DNA of 64,000 nt. Source: Saturnia japonica. Its lineage: Eukaryota > Arthropoda > Insecta > Lepidoptera > Saturniidae. The position numbers and the translations under genes were made by a program. Under the pieces are notes generated by a model that saw nothing but the letters and a program-made list of their open reading frames with translations, did not search any database and was not told the DNA's origin. Shown piece after piece: positions 32,771 to 44,675 of the stretch. How positions within the stretch are numbered: the stretch's first letter is position 1; every line of letters begins with the position of its first letter. The stretch covers positions 496,001-560,000 of the forward strand of contig CM065307.1 of the NCBI GenBank assembly GCA_033032175.1, in the 5' to 3' direction.

Positions 32771-33699
32771 AGCGTCTTGATCGTCCACTGATTATAGGTT
32801 ACGTTATGTCACTCTGAATTCAATATAGCGCCCTCTAGAAGAAATAAAGTCCTGTATTTAAAAAAATATGTTTATAATGTTCCGTGTTACGTATCAAATG
32901 AATGGGCTTAATATGTACATTTCAAACATATACAATACATTTTTCAGTTTACGATGATTTCCGTAATTAGTATTTGGTTTTTAAACGTATCTAGTAAAAA
33001 AAGTACAGTAGGTACTTATTTTTTACATTCTAAAATCTTTTTTGAAGTGAAAACTTCTTTAGCCGCGTTGAGCGATTTTTGGTGGCGGAAAAACTTATAA
33101 GTTCGCGTCACTGATGACCTCGACATGCTCGTGTCGTATTGCGCTTGCGTCAGACTAGCGACGCTTAGTATAGCGGCCTATGTACATGTATACCTATATA
33201 TACACTAATACATTGTATATACTCGACTGTATCATATGCGTGTTTGACTTTTTGGATGGGAAAAATCTTGTGAGTTCGCGTCACCGACATACTTGGAATA
33301 GTAGTTTACAAATTATGAATTTTATAATTGATTTAAAAATCCAAAAAGACCACATTTATTCCATTGTTTTTAGTCTTCACTTCTGTCGGCAGTCCTTAAA
33401 ACTGCCTGTGTTTTTTTTTTCTCAGAAGTTATCTAGAAGCTGTAAATGTTTTTTTATAAGTAGAATATGGCTTTAGATTTAGACTGTTTATTATATTTTA
33501 TGTACGCTATGTAAAAATTAAAATCTGATCTAACACAAGACTAACCAAGTGGTCGAGTTCACGGCGTGTGGATCTAGGTCGCGAATTGAAATCAATAGTG
33601 TTTTTGTTTATTTACTTACTTGTTTTTTATTCAGTTATTTTTATTGATCTCTTAAAAAAGATACACTGAAGAATTAAATTAAGGTGGAGCAAAATGGCC
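32771..33699. other. Spacer with CpG-rich patch at 33060-33180
   Basis: The patch begins with the 'gtgaaaacttctttag' block also seen at 19210, and may be part of a decayed repeat. Nothing coding was recognised. Confidence 0.35.
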
Positions 33700-33950
33700 A
33701 TAATTCACCTGATCTTTAGTGAAGCCAAGTACGTGGAAGACTGGCTTTCACGTGCAGCTGCCGGAACTAACGTATTGGTGCTTAGCGACAGATTTTCATC
33801 ATGAGGGTGGTAGCTAACCAGGTGGTTATTTGAAGAAGCCCTACCACCACGCCATGCTTTCACCAGGCGCTCAGGCTTATTGCAGGGATTCGAACTCACG
33901 TCGATCAACGCGGAATCGGTACACGCTACCAACTGAGTCATGATTACTTG
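33700..33950 (-). repeat. tRNA-derived SINE, family S3
   Basis: The minus strand begins 'actcagttggtagcgtgt' (box A) and has 'gtgagttcgaatccctgc' (box B), followed by a long non-tRNA body that ends with 'cacgtgaaagccagtc'. Decayed body fragments occur near 460 and 9930. Confidence 0.65.
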
Positions 33951-34105
33951 ATTTATTTCAAGTATTTAAGTAAAGTATGGACCTCACAAGAAACCTCAAG
34001 GTTACTCAAAGGGCTACGCTTGGAATTGTTTTAATATTTTTTACCTTGTTCTTGTTGTCCAACAACAAACGAGTTACAGTGAAACATGTTGATACATATA
34101 ATGTT

Positions 34106-34925
34106 ACTAGTTGTGCCCCACGGTTTCACCCGTGTTAATTTTATTCGACAAACATCGCGCCGCCAACGTTCTCGTATAGCCTATTATAATAATAATTATT
34201 CTCACATAGGCAACCTACAACTTTCCAGTTTCCTTGACTTTCATGGTTACTGCTCCGTTTCTTCCTATCCAAGCCTAACCCTTCCTCAACAAAATATGCT
34301 ATAAAAACAAACATAATTTTTTGCAGAGGTCTCTATGGGGGTCAAGGGCTCATTCACGTCACTATTACTACAGTACTAATAGTCAAAGACCCGAGCCGAG
34401 TGATAAATTATTTTAATTTTGCATTATCTTCTAAACTGTGTGTTCAAATAACATACTTTAATGGAAAAAGTATAACTTTATAGAGTTGTCTTTATGATGA
34501 AGTAACTTTCGTTCGGAAGAATTAATATGACGTGCATAAGAATAATGCTCATATATCACTTTTTAATCTACAACAAATGTTTGTCACAAAGTAGCTTATT
34601 GTGGCTTATGTATAAGATATAGGCATATGCTATTTCAGACTTTTTTTTTAATATAACAATAAATTACATTATATTTACGTATCATTAAATATTACGCAAG
34701 CGCACGCGGATAAATCAGCTCATGAGGACTTTGTCTTCCGACTTAATCAACAAAAGTCAATATTTAAAGCTAGCCGAGAGATGTAGTGTAATGTCAGTCT
34801 ATAGTATTCCACGGAAATCTGGCTATCATATACAAAAATAATGTTTCAAATTCAATTGGTAGTTCCAGAATTTAGCGTGTTTAAACAAAACAAACAAAAA
34901 GAACTTTTCCGCTTTATTATACTAG
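34106..34925 (+). repeat. CTAGCTG-type interspersed repeat, copy 6, long form
   Basis: Starts 'actagttgtgccccacggtt' and ends 'aagaacttttccgctttatt'. The inner part matches 6553-6950 over most of its length, including 'ttgtggcttatgtataaga'. It is non-coding. Confidence 0.6.
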
Positions 34926-35254
34926 CTATTTATTATATTATAATCTAGACAGAACATGGTTCGAAACTTTGTCAGGAAATAGGGTTCGAAGGTAAGATGT
35001 TTTAATAAGTGTAGATGCGATACCCGCGCTCTATTTTAGCAATAAAAGTCAGGTAATTGCCTGACATTTTCTTAGTCACGTATTATCCCATGTCGCGGTT
35101 GCACATAAATACAACTCGAAATATATATTCATTTCGTTCTAACTAAAAATAACATATAATGTATTTTATAATCCTTTCCCTTTTTTGAGTACTATATAAC
35201 TGAAAGCATTATTTATAGTTTGTATGTATAGTTTAATTACGCTGTTTTTAGTGC

Positions 35255-35420
35255 ACTGATGTTGGCGTATGACGCGTCTATATATAAAACGTCATTGGTT
35301 CAAAGTATGTTTTTACGTAAATGTTTCGTAACGCACGGTCCGTGTAAACTTGGTCAGTCTATAGAAAGTCATTGGCGGATTGGGGCCACGTGGCGACCGT
35401 GCGCACGCGCAAAGCTTCAC
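35255..35420 (+). promoter_or_regulatory. Promoter-like patch with NRF1-type palindrome
   Basis: Contains a TATA-like 'tctatatataaaacg' (35278-35292), two CCAAT-type boxes in ATTGG form, a CACGTGG E-box and a perfect TGCGCACGCGCA (35400-35411), the NRF1/Ewg consensus. It is one of few CpG-dense segments. No transcript is evident. Confidence 0.3.
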
Positions 35421-35852
35421 ACTCTTACGTATAACATAATAATGCGTTTAAATTAATTGCATTGTGATACGTTACTTATATTATTTGCACCTGTGTCACT
35501 ATTTATTCGAAATGTTTTCATGTCTTATTTATAATGACTTTGTGAAACGCTTCTGTACACTTAATGTGGTGATGCACATAAATTATTTTTGTGGGTCGCG
35601 TAAATAGCAAATTGATTAGAAATCTAAATGATATTAAAAGGATCAAGAGGAACCTTTCCGAGTTCAGCCACAAATAGGTAGCGAGTTCTAAGGTTTAAAA
35701 TCGAAATACATTAACCAATCAAATAGTTAATCAATAACAATAATCAATGTGTGCCAGCAGCCATGTTTTAAGGGGATACAAGAAGCAGTATGGCGGTGAT
35801 TGTATTCGTATATTATATCTTATTTGTTCTTTTGCAGAGAAAATTATGAATA
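35421..35852. other. No feature recognised
   Basis: AT-rich spacer downstream of the promoter-like patch. No exon was recognised. Confidence 0.4.
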
Positions 35853-36209
35853 CTAGCCAAGGTAGAAATTCGACCATCAACTTTTTGATCATAGACTATT
35901 TTCTGTTTAACATTTGCAGTATTCGTGAACCTAAACAATGAGTATTGTCTACATCACTTGCTGTCACTTTTCGATGAATGACAATGTCAATATTTTGGGG
36001 GTCTAAGTGCAATGGCACTGGTCAGTTTAGAATTCGCAGTAATAATTAATTTAATGTAATATATTAGTAACAGATATTATAGATAAATATTAGCTTTCTG
36101 CACTCCTTCGCCATATAAACTTTAACCATGCCAAATCTCACAGTCTTCCGTGCACGCAATACGCTTAAAAAGGTACCGAAAGCTTTTGCTTCACGTATTA
36201 ATATATAGA
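35853..36209 (-). mobile_element. Non-autonomous Helitron, copy H6
   Basis: Reverse orientation and close to full length. The plus strand reads CTAGCCAAGG at the 3' side and 'gcttcacgtattaatatata' followed by GA at the 5' side. The flanking bases fit A|T insertion. Confidence 0.8.
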
Positions 36210-36425
36210 TTTTCTTATGGTTATTCGCTTTTTTTAAATAGCAATGCCGCGGCCGTAACATTTCCCAGTCGCACTGTTTTTTTCCGTTACTATGATGTAA
36301 TTAGAGTCCAATTCGATATTTTTTATGACTTTTACTTTTTCTTTGGTGCAATGGTGCAGGTATATTGAACGTGCTCAAATCGTGATATAGTACCTATTGT
36401 AAAGTGGCTACCTTACGAAAACTTG

Positions 36426-36604
36426 TCTCATTAGCCTAGTGGTCGTAAGTACGACAGCCATGCTCGAGGTTCTGCGTTCGATTCCCAGGTCGAGCAAAGA
36501 GTTATTGGGGTTTTGTATGAAAATTCTCAGTAGCAGCTTGCCCCCTATTACATGGAACCTAGCAAATTTTAATGCATTTTATTTCGCTTCTTAGATAAAT
36601 AAAT
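36426..36604 (+). repeat. tRNA-derived SINE, family S1, best-preserved head
   Basis: Box A-like 'tagcctagtggtcgtaag' and box B 'gcgttcgattccc' (36474-36486) are spaced as in a tRNA gene. The body is shared with the minus-strand copies near 3335 and 62985. Confidence 0.7.
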
Positions 36605-37970
36605 ATAAATTCGAGTTCCCCTAGATATTCTGACTCATCAGATAACTAGAAAGTCCCTTAATGTAAGTTGAAAGGTCAGACATTAATGGACGCGGCAGAA
36701 CAGCTGACAACTTTGTTCTTACAACCCGTTTAATTGGTAATTGGAGCCAAATAAGACGACCTTTCGCCGCGCTTGTGATGTTTCTAGTTGTCTTCAGCTT
36801 GAAGGTCGCCTAGTTAATTTTTGCTTACAAAAATCTACTGTGGGTGTATCTTACAAATATAGATCACGCAGTTATCAAATAAGATAAGTAGTTTTTAAGT
36901 TGTGCTATCTAGAGTATGTTTTTGTAAATTAAAACGCGTGTAATATTACTTACAATGAGAGTTTTTAAACATGAAATCTTATTACTCGTCTATATATTTT
37001 TTATTAAAAATGATATCCTTATTTTAAATACTGGTAATATGTTCTGAATGTATTACTGGGAATCATAATTCATATTGTTTCTTTCGAAAGCGACTAAGTG
37101 CGGTTTTTATATATAAGATTTGTCACATTTTAAGATAATTAATTAATATCTGTGCGAACGATGTGTGCTCGATGTTTTATAAACAAAAAAAGACAACGCT
37201 TATCTAGGTAAACTTGGAATGTAAATCATTATCCAAATACAAAGTTTCATCGAAATAGTTGGAGCCGTTTCCAAGAAACCAATTACACACACACACACAC
37301 ATATATATACAAGAATTTCTAATTTAATAATTGATTATAAGGAACAGCAGACATTGTTCTGCCCGTTTTTTGTTGTCAAGGTTCGACAACAGCACCACTT
37401 AACAACCCAATATATCTATATTCCATCGTCACGATAAAACATATATTACTTATATATTATGTAAATATGAGATCAATCGGTTAAGTCATTTAGAAAATAT
37501 AGTATCACTAAGAGACGTACACAAGATTTTTATATACAAGATTACGAAATAAAACAAACATTATGTAAAACAAAAAGAATGCTCTTGGCAATGACCGTCA
37601 TGAAATTTATATAGATTACGTATAAAACACCCGCAAACTCCCTGATAATGAATATTGACTCACGTCTTTGTAATATAATATTTAGTTAGTCTATGTGAGT
37701 CATTAGGTTTAACTCGACAAAACATGATAAACGGTGTTTATGTGTTTATGACTAAATGCACTTTGGGATTAACGCTAATATTTTCACGCTATATCAAACT
37801 ACTGGCGCTGTAAACAGTGGAAAAAAGAATTGTTTTTCTTGTTTTTTATTTTTAAAGATAGCATGACAGTGATAAATTATTTCTAGTTTATTTGATTTAA
37901 ATATATTCTTAAAGTTTTAATAATATTAATTTTCAAAAAAGTAATTTAGATGCTTAAAAAAAAAACTTCA
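36605..37970. other. Spacer with RTE-type tail and (CA)n at 37160-37318
   Basis: A 'gtttcatcgaaatagttgga' block followed by CA/TA microsatellite (37286-37312) is the 3' end of an RTE-type repeat. No gene was seen in the rest. Confidence 0.4.
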
Positions 37971-38655
37971 TTTTGCGCCACAGAGGAACTTGCCAGTGTC
38001 AATGTTTTAAGTAGGTATTCGTACTATTTTTTATTCTTCAAAGTGCGGTCTAACAAGTTGGTGGCACCCTTGTTAGAGCTATGTAGGGAGTTTTATGACA
38101 TCTCAAGCATACATATGCTCAAAAATCCGTACTTTACAGGTGTACTACACAATACAATAAGCCTTTTAATGATATTGACATTTTCCATCTAAGTCGAATG
38201 CAGTTTCTCAATTCGGTCTCTAAAAGGTTAGTTCAGGAGTAATTACAGGAAACCGAAACACGCATACACGCATGTTAAATAACACACTCACCCACAAATA
38301 TGCGCACACACATTACTTAATAAACATCTTTTTAAATATACTCATACACACTATCGTTAGGTATTATTATAAGTATTATAAGTATAAAATGTAATTTATG
38401 TACTACTTCTTAATTGGCACTTTAGAATTACAATTTTTAAAATATGCTGTTAAGTTTGTATATCTAATATAATTTAAAATGCATTGTTACTTGTTTATAT
38501 CTTTAATCCTCTTCACGTATGCACAATAACCGAACTATATCACGCAAAATACTACAAATATTAAATAATGTAGAATCAAAGAAACTCAGTTAACAAATTG
38601 AAATTAAACCCACAACATAACATTTCAAAATCCCGCCAAAAACCCATTAAATACT
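37971..38655 (+). repeat. MITE-like repeat family M, copy 3, with 390-bp insertion
   Basis: The left block is 37971-38111 and the right block 38504-38655, by alignment to copy 1. The intervening 38112-38503 is foreign. It contains many CA-rich words and may be a LINE 3' untranslated region. Confidence 0.55.
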
Positions 38656-38804
38656 TGTATATTACAGCGGATCAACACGTTTGCCACGTGCTGCAAACTA
38701 AAAACCTCTACAAACACTTTACAAAATAGGCAAGCCAAACGTCCTACGTTTGCAAGTCTAACCGCTATTAAAGTGTGTTTAGCTAATATAATAATATATA
38801 ATAT

Positions 38805-39050
38805 AGCTAAAAATTCACAAAAACCGTACTAGATATTTTCAGTTATGTATCGATTATTTATTTCTTGCAAGCGATACCAATTATACATAAACGCGTGGAC
38901 GCATCGCAAGGGCTTGCTGCAATCTCCTCTGATTTGTGCATCAAATATCGACTTAGCTCAGATCGGTGGCAAGCCAAGCCAAGCCAAACGCCCTATTCAC
39001 ACGTTTGAATTTGTTACTGTGTGTCGAAGTTTGGCAAGCATGTGGATCGG
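38805..39050 (+). repeat. MITE-like repeat P, copy 1
   Basis: Inverted counterpart of 52820-53090. Shared words include 'atcgattatttattt', 'gatttgtgcatcaaat' and 'cacacgtttgaatttgt'. It has CpG-rich ends and no coding region. Confidence 0.6.
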
Positions 39051-39670
39051 GCATTATATTTCAAACTACCAGCTTTTCTTGAGTTTACATCCTACATCCT
39101 TCTCGAGGTGCCAGGCTATCTCTATGCCAAATTCTATTGCGATCGATTCAGAGGATATACTCGTGAAAAGATAACAAACAGACAGACAGAATTACTTTCA
39201 TAACTTATGATATTATTGTGGATTGGCGTGGGTTAGCGTGGGTTGAATAGTGGTGTGGCATCTAACAACTTTATGTTGAAAATGTATGTCACCATGAGTT
39301 TTCTGTCATGCCTCTATAGAGGCACTTGAGATGCAGTTAACATCTTCGGCTACATCGTCACTCGACATCAAGTAAATGTTGTGATTAATAAATATTCACC
39401 ACCTTAGTGTGCTACTAAGAGTTTTTCCATCATATTTATATAAAAAATATACTAAACATGCAAAATATAATGAGAGAAAGAGACAAATAAACGTTAATAG
39501 ATAAACACACCGTAGGAAATAAATTCTGACTCACTGAGTAATTAAAACCGTGTAATTTAAAGTAGTCCCGGTGTTTGTTTAAGGATATGCATTCGTTTAT
39601 TTTAGAATTAATTATAATTGTATTTCACAGTAAATGGAGCTTAATATAAGTAACCTAGTGTAGTTGGTTA
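39051..39670. other. No feature recognised
   Basis: Ordinary spacer. Overlapping short ORFs here are judged to be chance. Confidence 0.4.
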
Positions 39671-40265
39671 TTTCATGGTCATCATCATAATTTCAGCCAC
39701 AAGTTGTCCAATGCTGGAGATAGGCCTTCCCAAAGATTACCACAATCATCGGTTCTGTGGTGCCCGCATCCAGCGTCTTTCCGCAACCTTTACCATGTCG
39801 TCGGTCCATCGTGAGCCGGATCTACTCACGCTGCGTCCTCTGGTACGTGGCCTCCACTCGAAAACTCTACAACCCCATCGGATATCCGTTCTAAGAGCTA
39901 TGTGGCCCACCCACAGCTACTTAAGTCTAGCTATTCTTTGGGCTATATCGGTGTCTTTGGTTCTTTTGCGTATCTCCCCATTACCGATTCGATTACGCAA
40001 AGAAACTATGGAGTGTAGCTGACTCCATTGTTGTGAGATCTTGAGCTTTGTTATGAGGCCCATAGATAGCGATAACGTCTCAGCACCATATATAGTCACT
40101 GGTAAAACACTTTCGACAAGACACTGCTGTACTTAGACGAGAAGATATTACGTAGCTTCCCAAATGCTGCCCAGCCGAGCTGGGTTCGACGATTGACCTC
40201 TTTCTCGTTATTACAGAGTGATGTTGTATTAATTGCCAACGAGTCATTATTATGGACATACAGTC
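39671..40265 (-). pseudogene. RTE-type LINE reverse transcriptase C-terminal fragment
   Basis: On the minus strand, conceptual translation gives blocks typical of the last third of RTE-type retrotransposon proteins: GWAAFGKLRN, then LPVTIYGAETLSLSMGL, then IRKRTKDTDIAQRIARLKW and TDIRWGCRVFEWRPRTRGRS. It ends in RWMRAPQNR. One frameshift falls between the first two blocks and a stop occurs near the end. RTE proteins carry an endonuclease and a reverse transcriptase; only the thumb and C-terminal region remains. It is clearly dead. Confidence 0.75.
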
Positions 40266-40720
40266 CATTTTACTGGATATAGACTTCTAAAACTCTTTTT
40301 CGATCATTAACTTTATCCTATCAAGTGATGGTTTCTTCGTTTGTTTGTTCTCTACCAGTTTCTAAGTCATTCATCTGACTGTAATGAAAGTTGTTGTGCG
40401 CACCTGTGAAGTTACTATATTAGTACAACCAGTTTAAAATAGGTGGCACGCGAGTTGTTTCACTTACAAAGAGTAATTTCCATATCTCAGCTTCTAGATT
40501 GTTTCTACAAGCTTCTAGATTGTAGATTGTGTATGCAATACGGTTAAAAACGTGTATAATAATAACTATAAACATATTAAAACACGTTTTAATTTAATTA
40601 CCCATAATGAATCGTTAATTATTTTACGGTAGGTAATATTCTTAATTATTATTTATTCTTTCGGACTAAGCAAACACGTGGCGATTCTTTCTCGCGCGCG
40701 GCAATATTCATACTCTGTTT
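40266..40720. other. Spacer with possible Helitron scrap
   Basis: The 'tgtatgcaatacggttaaaa' near 40530 resembles the reverse of the Helitron family's 'gcgtattgcatgcac', but is too short to call. Nothing else was seen. Confidence 0.35.
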
Positions 40721-40962
40721 AACCGACTAAAAAAAGACAGACGTTATACAATTCGAATGTATATTTTTTTAATGAATTTTCAGCCATAACTTCTTTGTTT
40801 TTGAACCGATTTGGATGATTCTTTTTTGTTTTGTTTAATAGGAGATACCTCAAGGGTAGTCCTGATTTAATTTCATTGGCATTGGACATTCAGCTTCTGA
40901 GATACTCCAGACAACCCTTGAAAATCATTGATGTTGGTGTTCTTTTTCGTTAAAGATTGTCT
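40721..40962 (+). repeat. TTCAGCCATAAC repeat family, copy C6
   Basis: Runs from 'aaccgactaaaaaaagacag' to 'cgttaaagattgtct', with 'cagccataacttctttg' and 'gaaccgatttggatgatt'. This is the single-unit form of the segment amplified at 4413-4695. Confidence 0.7.
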
Positions 40963-41935
40963 AAATACGTGTATTCCACTGCTTAGATCCATCTTTCTCA
41001 AAGTTAGTGATAACGCCCCCTTATGGCCACTGGAAACTTCCAGGGGGCGCTAGAACACTCATTGAAAATTATGGAGCGTTAGGTGGTCTTTATTGATGAT
41101 TATTGATTATTTCTATCTAAAATTAAACACGTACTGTAACTAAAAAACATTATGTCTTCCCTCCTATTCTTACTCTGTGTTTGTAAGTTAAAAATTTTTG
41201 AGGGCGCTGGAAAGTTATTATTCTCAATATGGGCTGTTCGTGAAATAGGTTTAAGAACCTATGGGTTAGATACCCCGTTGGCAACTAAAGTCTTCTATAT
41301 CATGCCCGGTTAAATATATGTCATGTTGTTTCAAGGAAATTATTATTGTTTTAGATTCTGGGAACATAAGTTAACTGGAAACTTAAATGACTTTAATTTA
41401 AGATTTAATATTTTAAAATTTGTTGAACAACAAATAATCATGTTATAATATTTGGTATAAGTAGTTAGTAATGTGTCACCTCAGAGGTATTATATTTTAC
41501 TTTATCGCTTGTTCAATTTACTACGATATATCACGTTCATATTTGTGGTTTTAGAGCGTCGCCACGACAACATCCGTCAACGTTGGTTCCAAAAATCAGT
41601 ATGACGGCTAAGTACCTGATGTTTAGCACAGTACAGTCTAAAAATAACGGCGACCACCGAGAATGACAGTCATCACTGTCATGCGAGTGTCTCGGCAGCT
41701 GGACATAAACTGGCCGATCTCGAAACGCGACAAAACCAAAAGAGTCTCCACGACGGGTCTATCAGCATATGCCTGGTTGTCGCGACCCAATCGGGTATTC
41801 ATACCTACAACCCCTTGTTTATGGGATATACACCGGTTAATCCCAGATCGCGACACATATAGCCCGTTGGGTTTAGTCCACAACACAGGGATTTCAGTAG
41901 AACTGTATTTATTTCTCTGAAGTCGCCATCAGAAT
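40963..41935. other. No gene; GC-richer block at 41540-41930
   Basis: The block at 41540-41930 has open frames on both strands that complement each other, and it matches no family I recognise. It may be an old LINE fragment. Confidence 0.35.
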
Positions 41936-42664
41936 CCCGGACAATATCGGGATGTGAACTCAATTTTCAAGCCTTGCCGTTGCACAATTTGGCACAATAT
42001 TTAAACTGTCTAGATACTTATAATGTAGTTTTTACATAAGATAATTCACATAAAACCAGTTATATATAAGAGCATTTACTTACAATAGGGAATATTTACC
42101 GTACAAATAAAAACACAAACATAAAAATTAATTATTGTACACAACATGGTAGTATATAAGACATGATCAATTTTATACATAAATCTCAGTTCGTAACGAG
42201 TAAATAGCCATAGATAAATATTATAAGCTAGGTAATCCTTACCCTAACTTCAAGAAACACGTAACTTTAATTACTTAGATATTCTAAACCATGTAAATTT
42301 CCTAAGCACATTGTTAATAGTACACAGACACACGTTATAAGACGAACCTATTTATAAACCATATAACTACGTAATAACAAGTGTGTATATCAAGACGTGG
42401 TATGCAAAAAAGATATTATGAGTAATCTATTATAAAATACGAAATAAAGGACATTGACTAGTTATACGTAAAAAATACAAAGATGACAACTTAGACTCGC
42501 AATATATCTCAACATTCGATTTTTTATATTTCATACTGTGAGGCGATGTCTACTCAACATAGCGTAAGCCGTGGTTAATCAGTCCACCGCTCGGAGGAAT
42601 CTATTAAGAAAATATTTTTCAAGCGCTCGGTCCTACAGCAATCCCGGCCTAGACCGCTAGATGG
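41936..42664 (-). other. Single-copy AT-rich segment, possible 3' UTR
   Basis: No repeat resemblance within the window. Read on the minus strand it would follow the exon candidate at 42665-42758; AATAAA occurs near 41908. This is suggestive only. Confidence 0.2.
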
Positions 42665-42758
42665 CTATACATTAGCTACGCGACACACTGAACTACTAGG
42701 TCCGTTCTTCGGTGTGAACCCCTTGAGTCTGGCAGCCACCCGCGCGATACAGGTGACA
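42665..42758 (-). CDS. Weak terminal-exon candidate
   Basis: On the minus strand a possible acceptor (gtgcag) precedes an open frame that ends at TAG (42667-42665). The peptide includes ARVAARLKGFTPKNGP. The segment is CpG-rich and unlike nearby repeats. I recognise no domain, the pyrimidine tract is poor and the frame is only about 31 codons, so chance is quite possible. Confidence 0.18.
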
Positions 42759-42832
42759 CTGCACTTGCAATCACTTAGCTAGCTACCCACAATATGGACA
42801 TACATATTACGTGCACACCACATAGTTACATA

Positions 42833-43195
42833 GATTCTGTAAGGAACCTTTTTTATTTTTTTACGCTATTTAGTGTCTATGGTCTATATTTCAGATCACT
42901 AAATACATATACACATGTTCCTTCCTTCCTCCCAGGAGGCAGGTACATGTATATGTTAGTTTAGCTCGAATTTTACGGATAGGGAATTAGTCAGATCGCG
43001 ATTTCCTTGCAATCGCGGCAACAGCCCAAGCCGAGGTCCGGCCACTTTGGCACCCTTGCGCGCTTGTTGCCCACGCTTTCGCGGCTGAGTGCCTTATAGC
43101 GCTCGCTCCTAAGCCCAGTAAAGCTGTAAAAGCCATCATCGCTCTGTTTTTGAATAGGACCCCTCAGGCTAACAGTAAGGTCAGGTCGAAAAAAA
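42833..43195 (+). mobile_element. Poly(A) retroposon, long form, older copy
   Basis: Starts 'gattctgtaaggaacctttt' and ends 'gtaaggtcaggtcgaaaaaa'. It matches 57285-57695 along its length, including a 'cttcctcccaggagg' hairpin and 'tttcgcggctgagtgcc'. No target duplication is clear. No internal pol III promoter was recognised, so it may be a SINE of unknown origin or a truncated LINE end. Confidence 0.6.
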
Positions 43196-43601
43196 GAACA
43201 CTAAACTAAGCTGTAATTTTTTTACAAACATCAGCTCATATGGCTATTGTAACGGAAAAGTTAACAAAATCCTTACCTGTACTCCTTTTTTGTTAGCGAC
43301 GTGTTTTATTAACAAAGTACGTGGACGTTTCTAGGACATCGAAGTCCCGGCACTCGGAAACCAATATCGTTGACATTTAGGTTATATAGGGGTCAACAAT
43401 GCCCCTCAACATAGCCATATATAAGTCTTGTTCAAAGATTTATGTAATCTGTACTGCACTGCTCGCTTGGACATTTCCTAAGCCATAAATTGCAGAAAAC
43501 ACTCTGCATGGTGTTAGATTTTTTTCTAGTTTTAGGATGTGTTCTCACAGCTGCGCTGAGGAGCCAGCCCTATTCTAGACATAACGTATTATCGTATTTT
43601 G
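43196..43601. other. No feature recognised
   Basis: Spacer without repeat or coding signal. Confidence 0.4.
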
Positions 43602-43846
43602 AACCGACTTCAACAAAAGATGGGAGGTTACTCGATTCGAATGTATATTTTTTAATGTAGGTTCAGTCATAACTTCTTTGTGTATGGATCGATTTGGATG
43701 GTTCTATTTTGATTTGTTAGGGGATACTTCAAGCGTGGTTCCATTTTAATATCATAGGCATTGGATTTTCGACTTGGAAGATATACGAGGAAACTTTTAA
43801 AAATCATTCAAGTTGGTTTTCTATTTTGTTAAAAATTGTCTTGTTA
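43602..43846 (+). repeat. TTCAGCCATAAC repeat family, copy C7
   Basis: Full-length form from 'aaccgacttcaacaaaagat' to 'aaaaattgtcttgtta'. Confidence 0.7.
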
Positions 43847-44675
43847 TAATAATACTCTAAAAAAATGAAACGTTACCTTTTCTTTACTATTAATTTTAAT
43901 TCATCAGTGCTCTCGCTAGTTGTAGATATATAAAGAAAAACACAATTTTTGATACTTTTTGGTGATTATCCTAACACGGGTGTGTCGAGCGTTAACCTTT
44001 AACATAAATAAACATATTATCGTTTCCAACCTGTATAATATGGTAGGTGACATCATCAATAACTTAAGTATCACATTCAAAATTTAAAAAGATGAATGAT
44101 AAACCCGTCAAATTTCTTTAATACCCGTGACAGGTACTAAAGAGTATTTGACCTGGAAAGACCAGGTTGGTTAGTGCTGCTAGTTTTGAATATTATTATA
44201 TGTTTATAATTATGTTTACAACGGTTTTGTCCCTTTTGGGATAATAAATGATGCTGTATGGTATTATTATACACTTATCTGATCCGGTGGCTAAAAGTGG
44301 AACTAGCGTCATCAGAATTCATAAAGTACATTTCGGTTCACATCCAAGCCATTGACACCGGATGGGATAAGTTTGTAGGACTGTATTTGGTGTCCGTGCT
44401 TGGTCACTTAAAACCTACTTATGCTATAACTACGCTTATATTGGTTGAGGCCTAAATTTGCTATTCATTGTTGTATATATTTTGTATCTTAATAATTGAG
44501 TGAGGTATTTTAAATTGGAACACAGTATTTAAATCACATTTCTGTTTCAGGTAATGACGTAACCACTACAGTAACAACTGTCACTTAACATATAATTAGC
44601 GCTGGGTGAGTTATTAGATAGAATAGAATCGCAACCAAAAATACTATATTCAGTTCACTTATGAACGTCAAAATA
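43847..44675. other. No feature recognised
   Basis: A 'gataaacccgtcaaatttc' piece near 44099 faintly resembles the LINE tail seen at 6183. The last two bases are the TA target of the mariner element. Confidence 0.4.

Noticed and set aside
36426..36500. tRNA gene
   Set aside because: Box A and B are present but the acceptor stem does not close and a non-tRNA body follows; it is a SINE. The same holds at 4260-4340 and 33900-33945.
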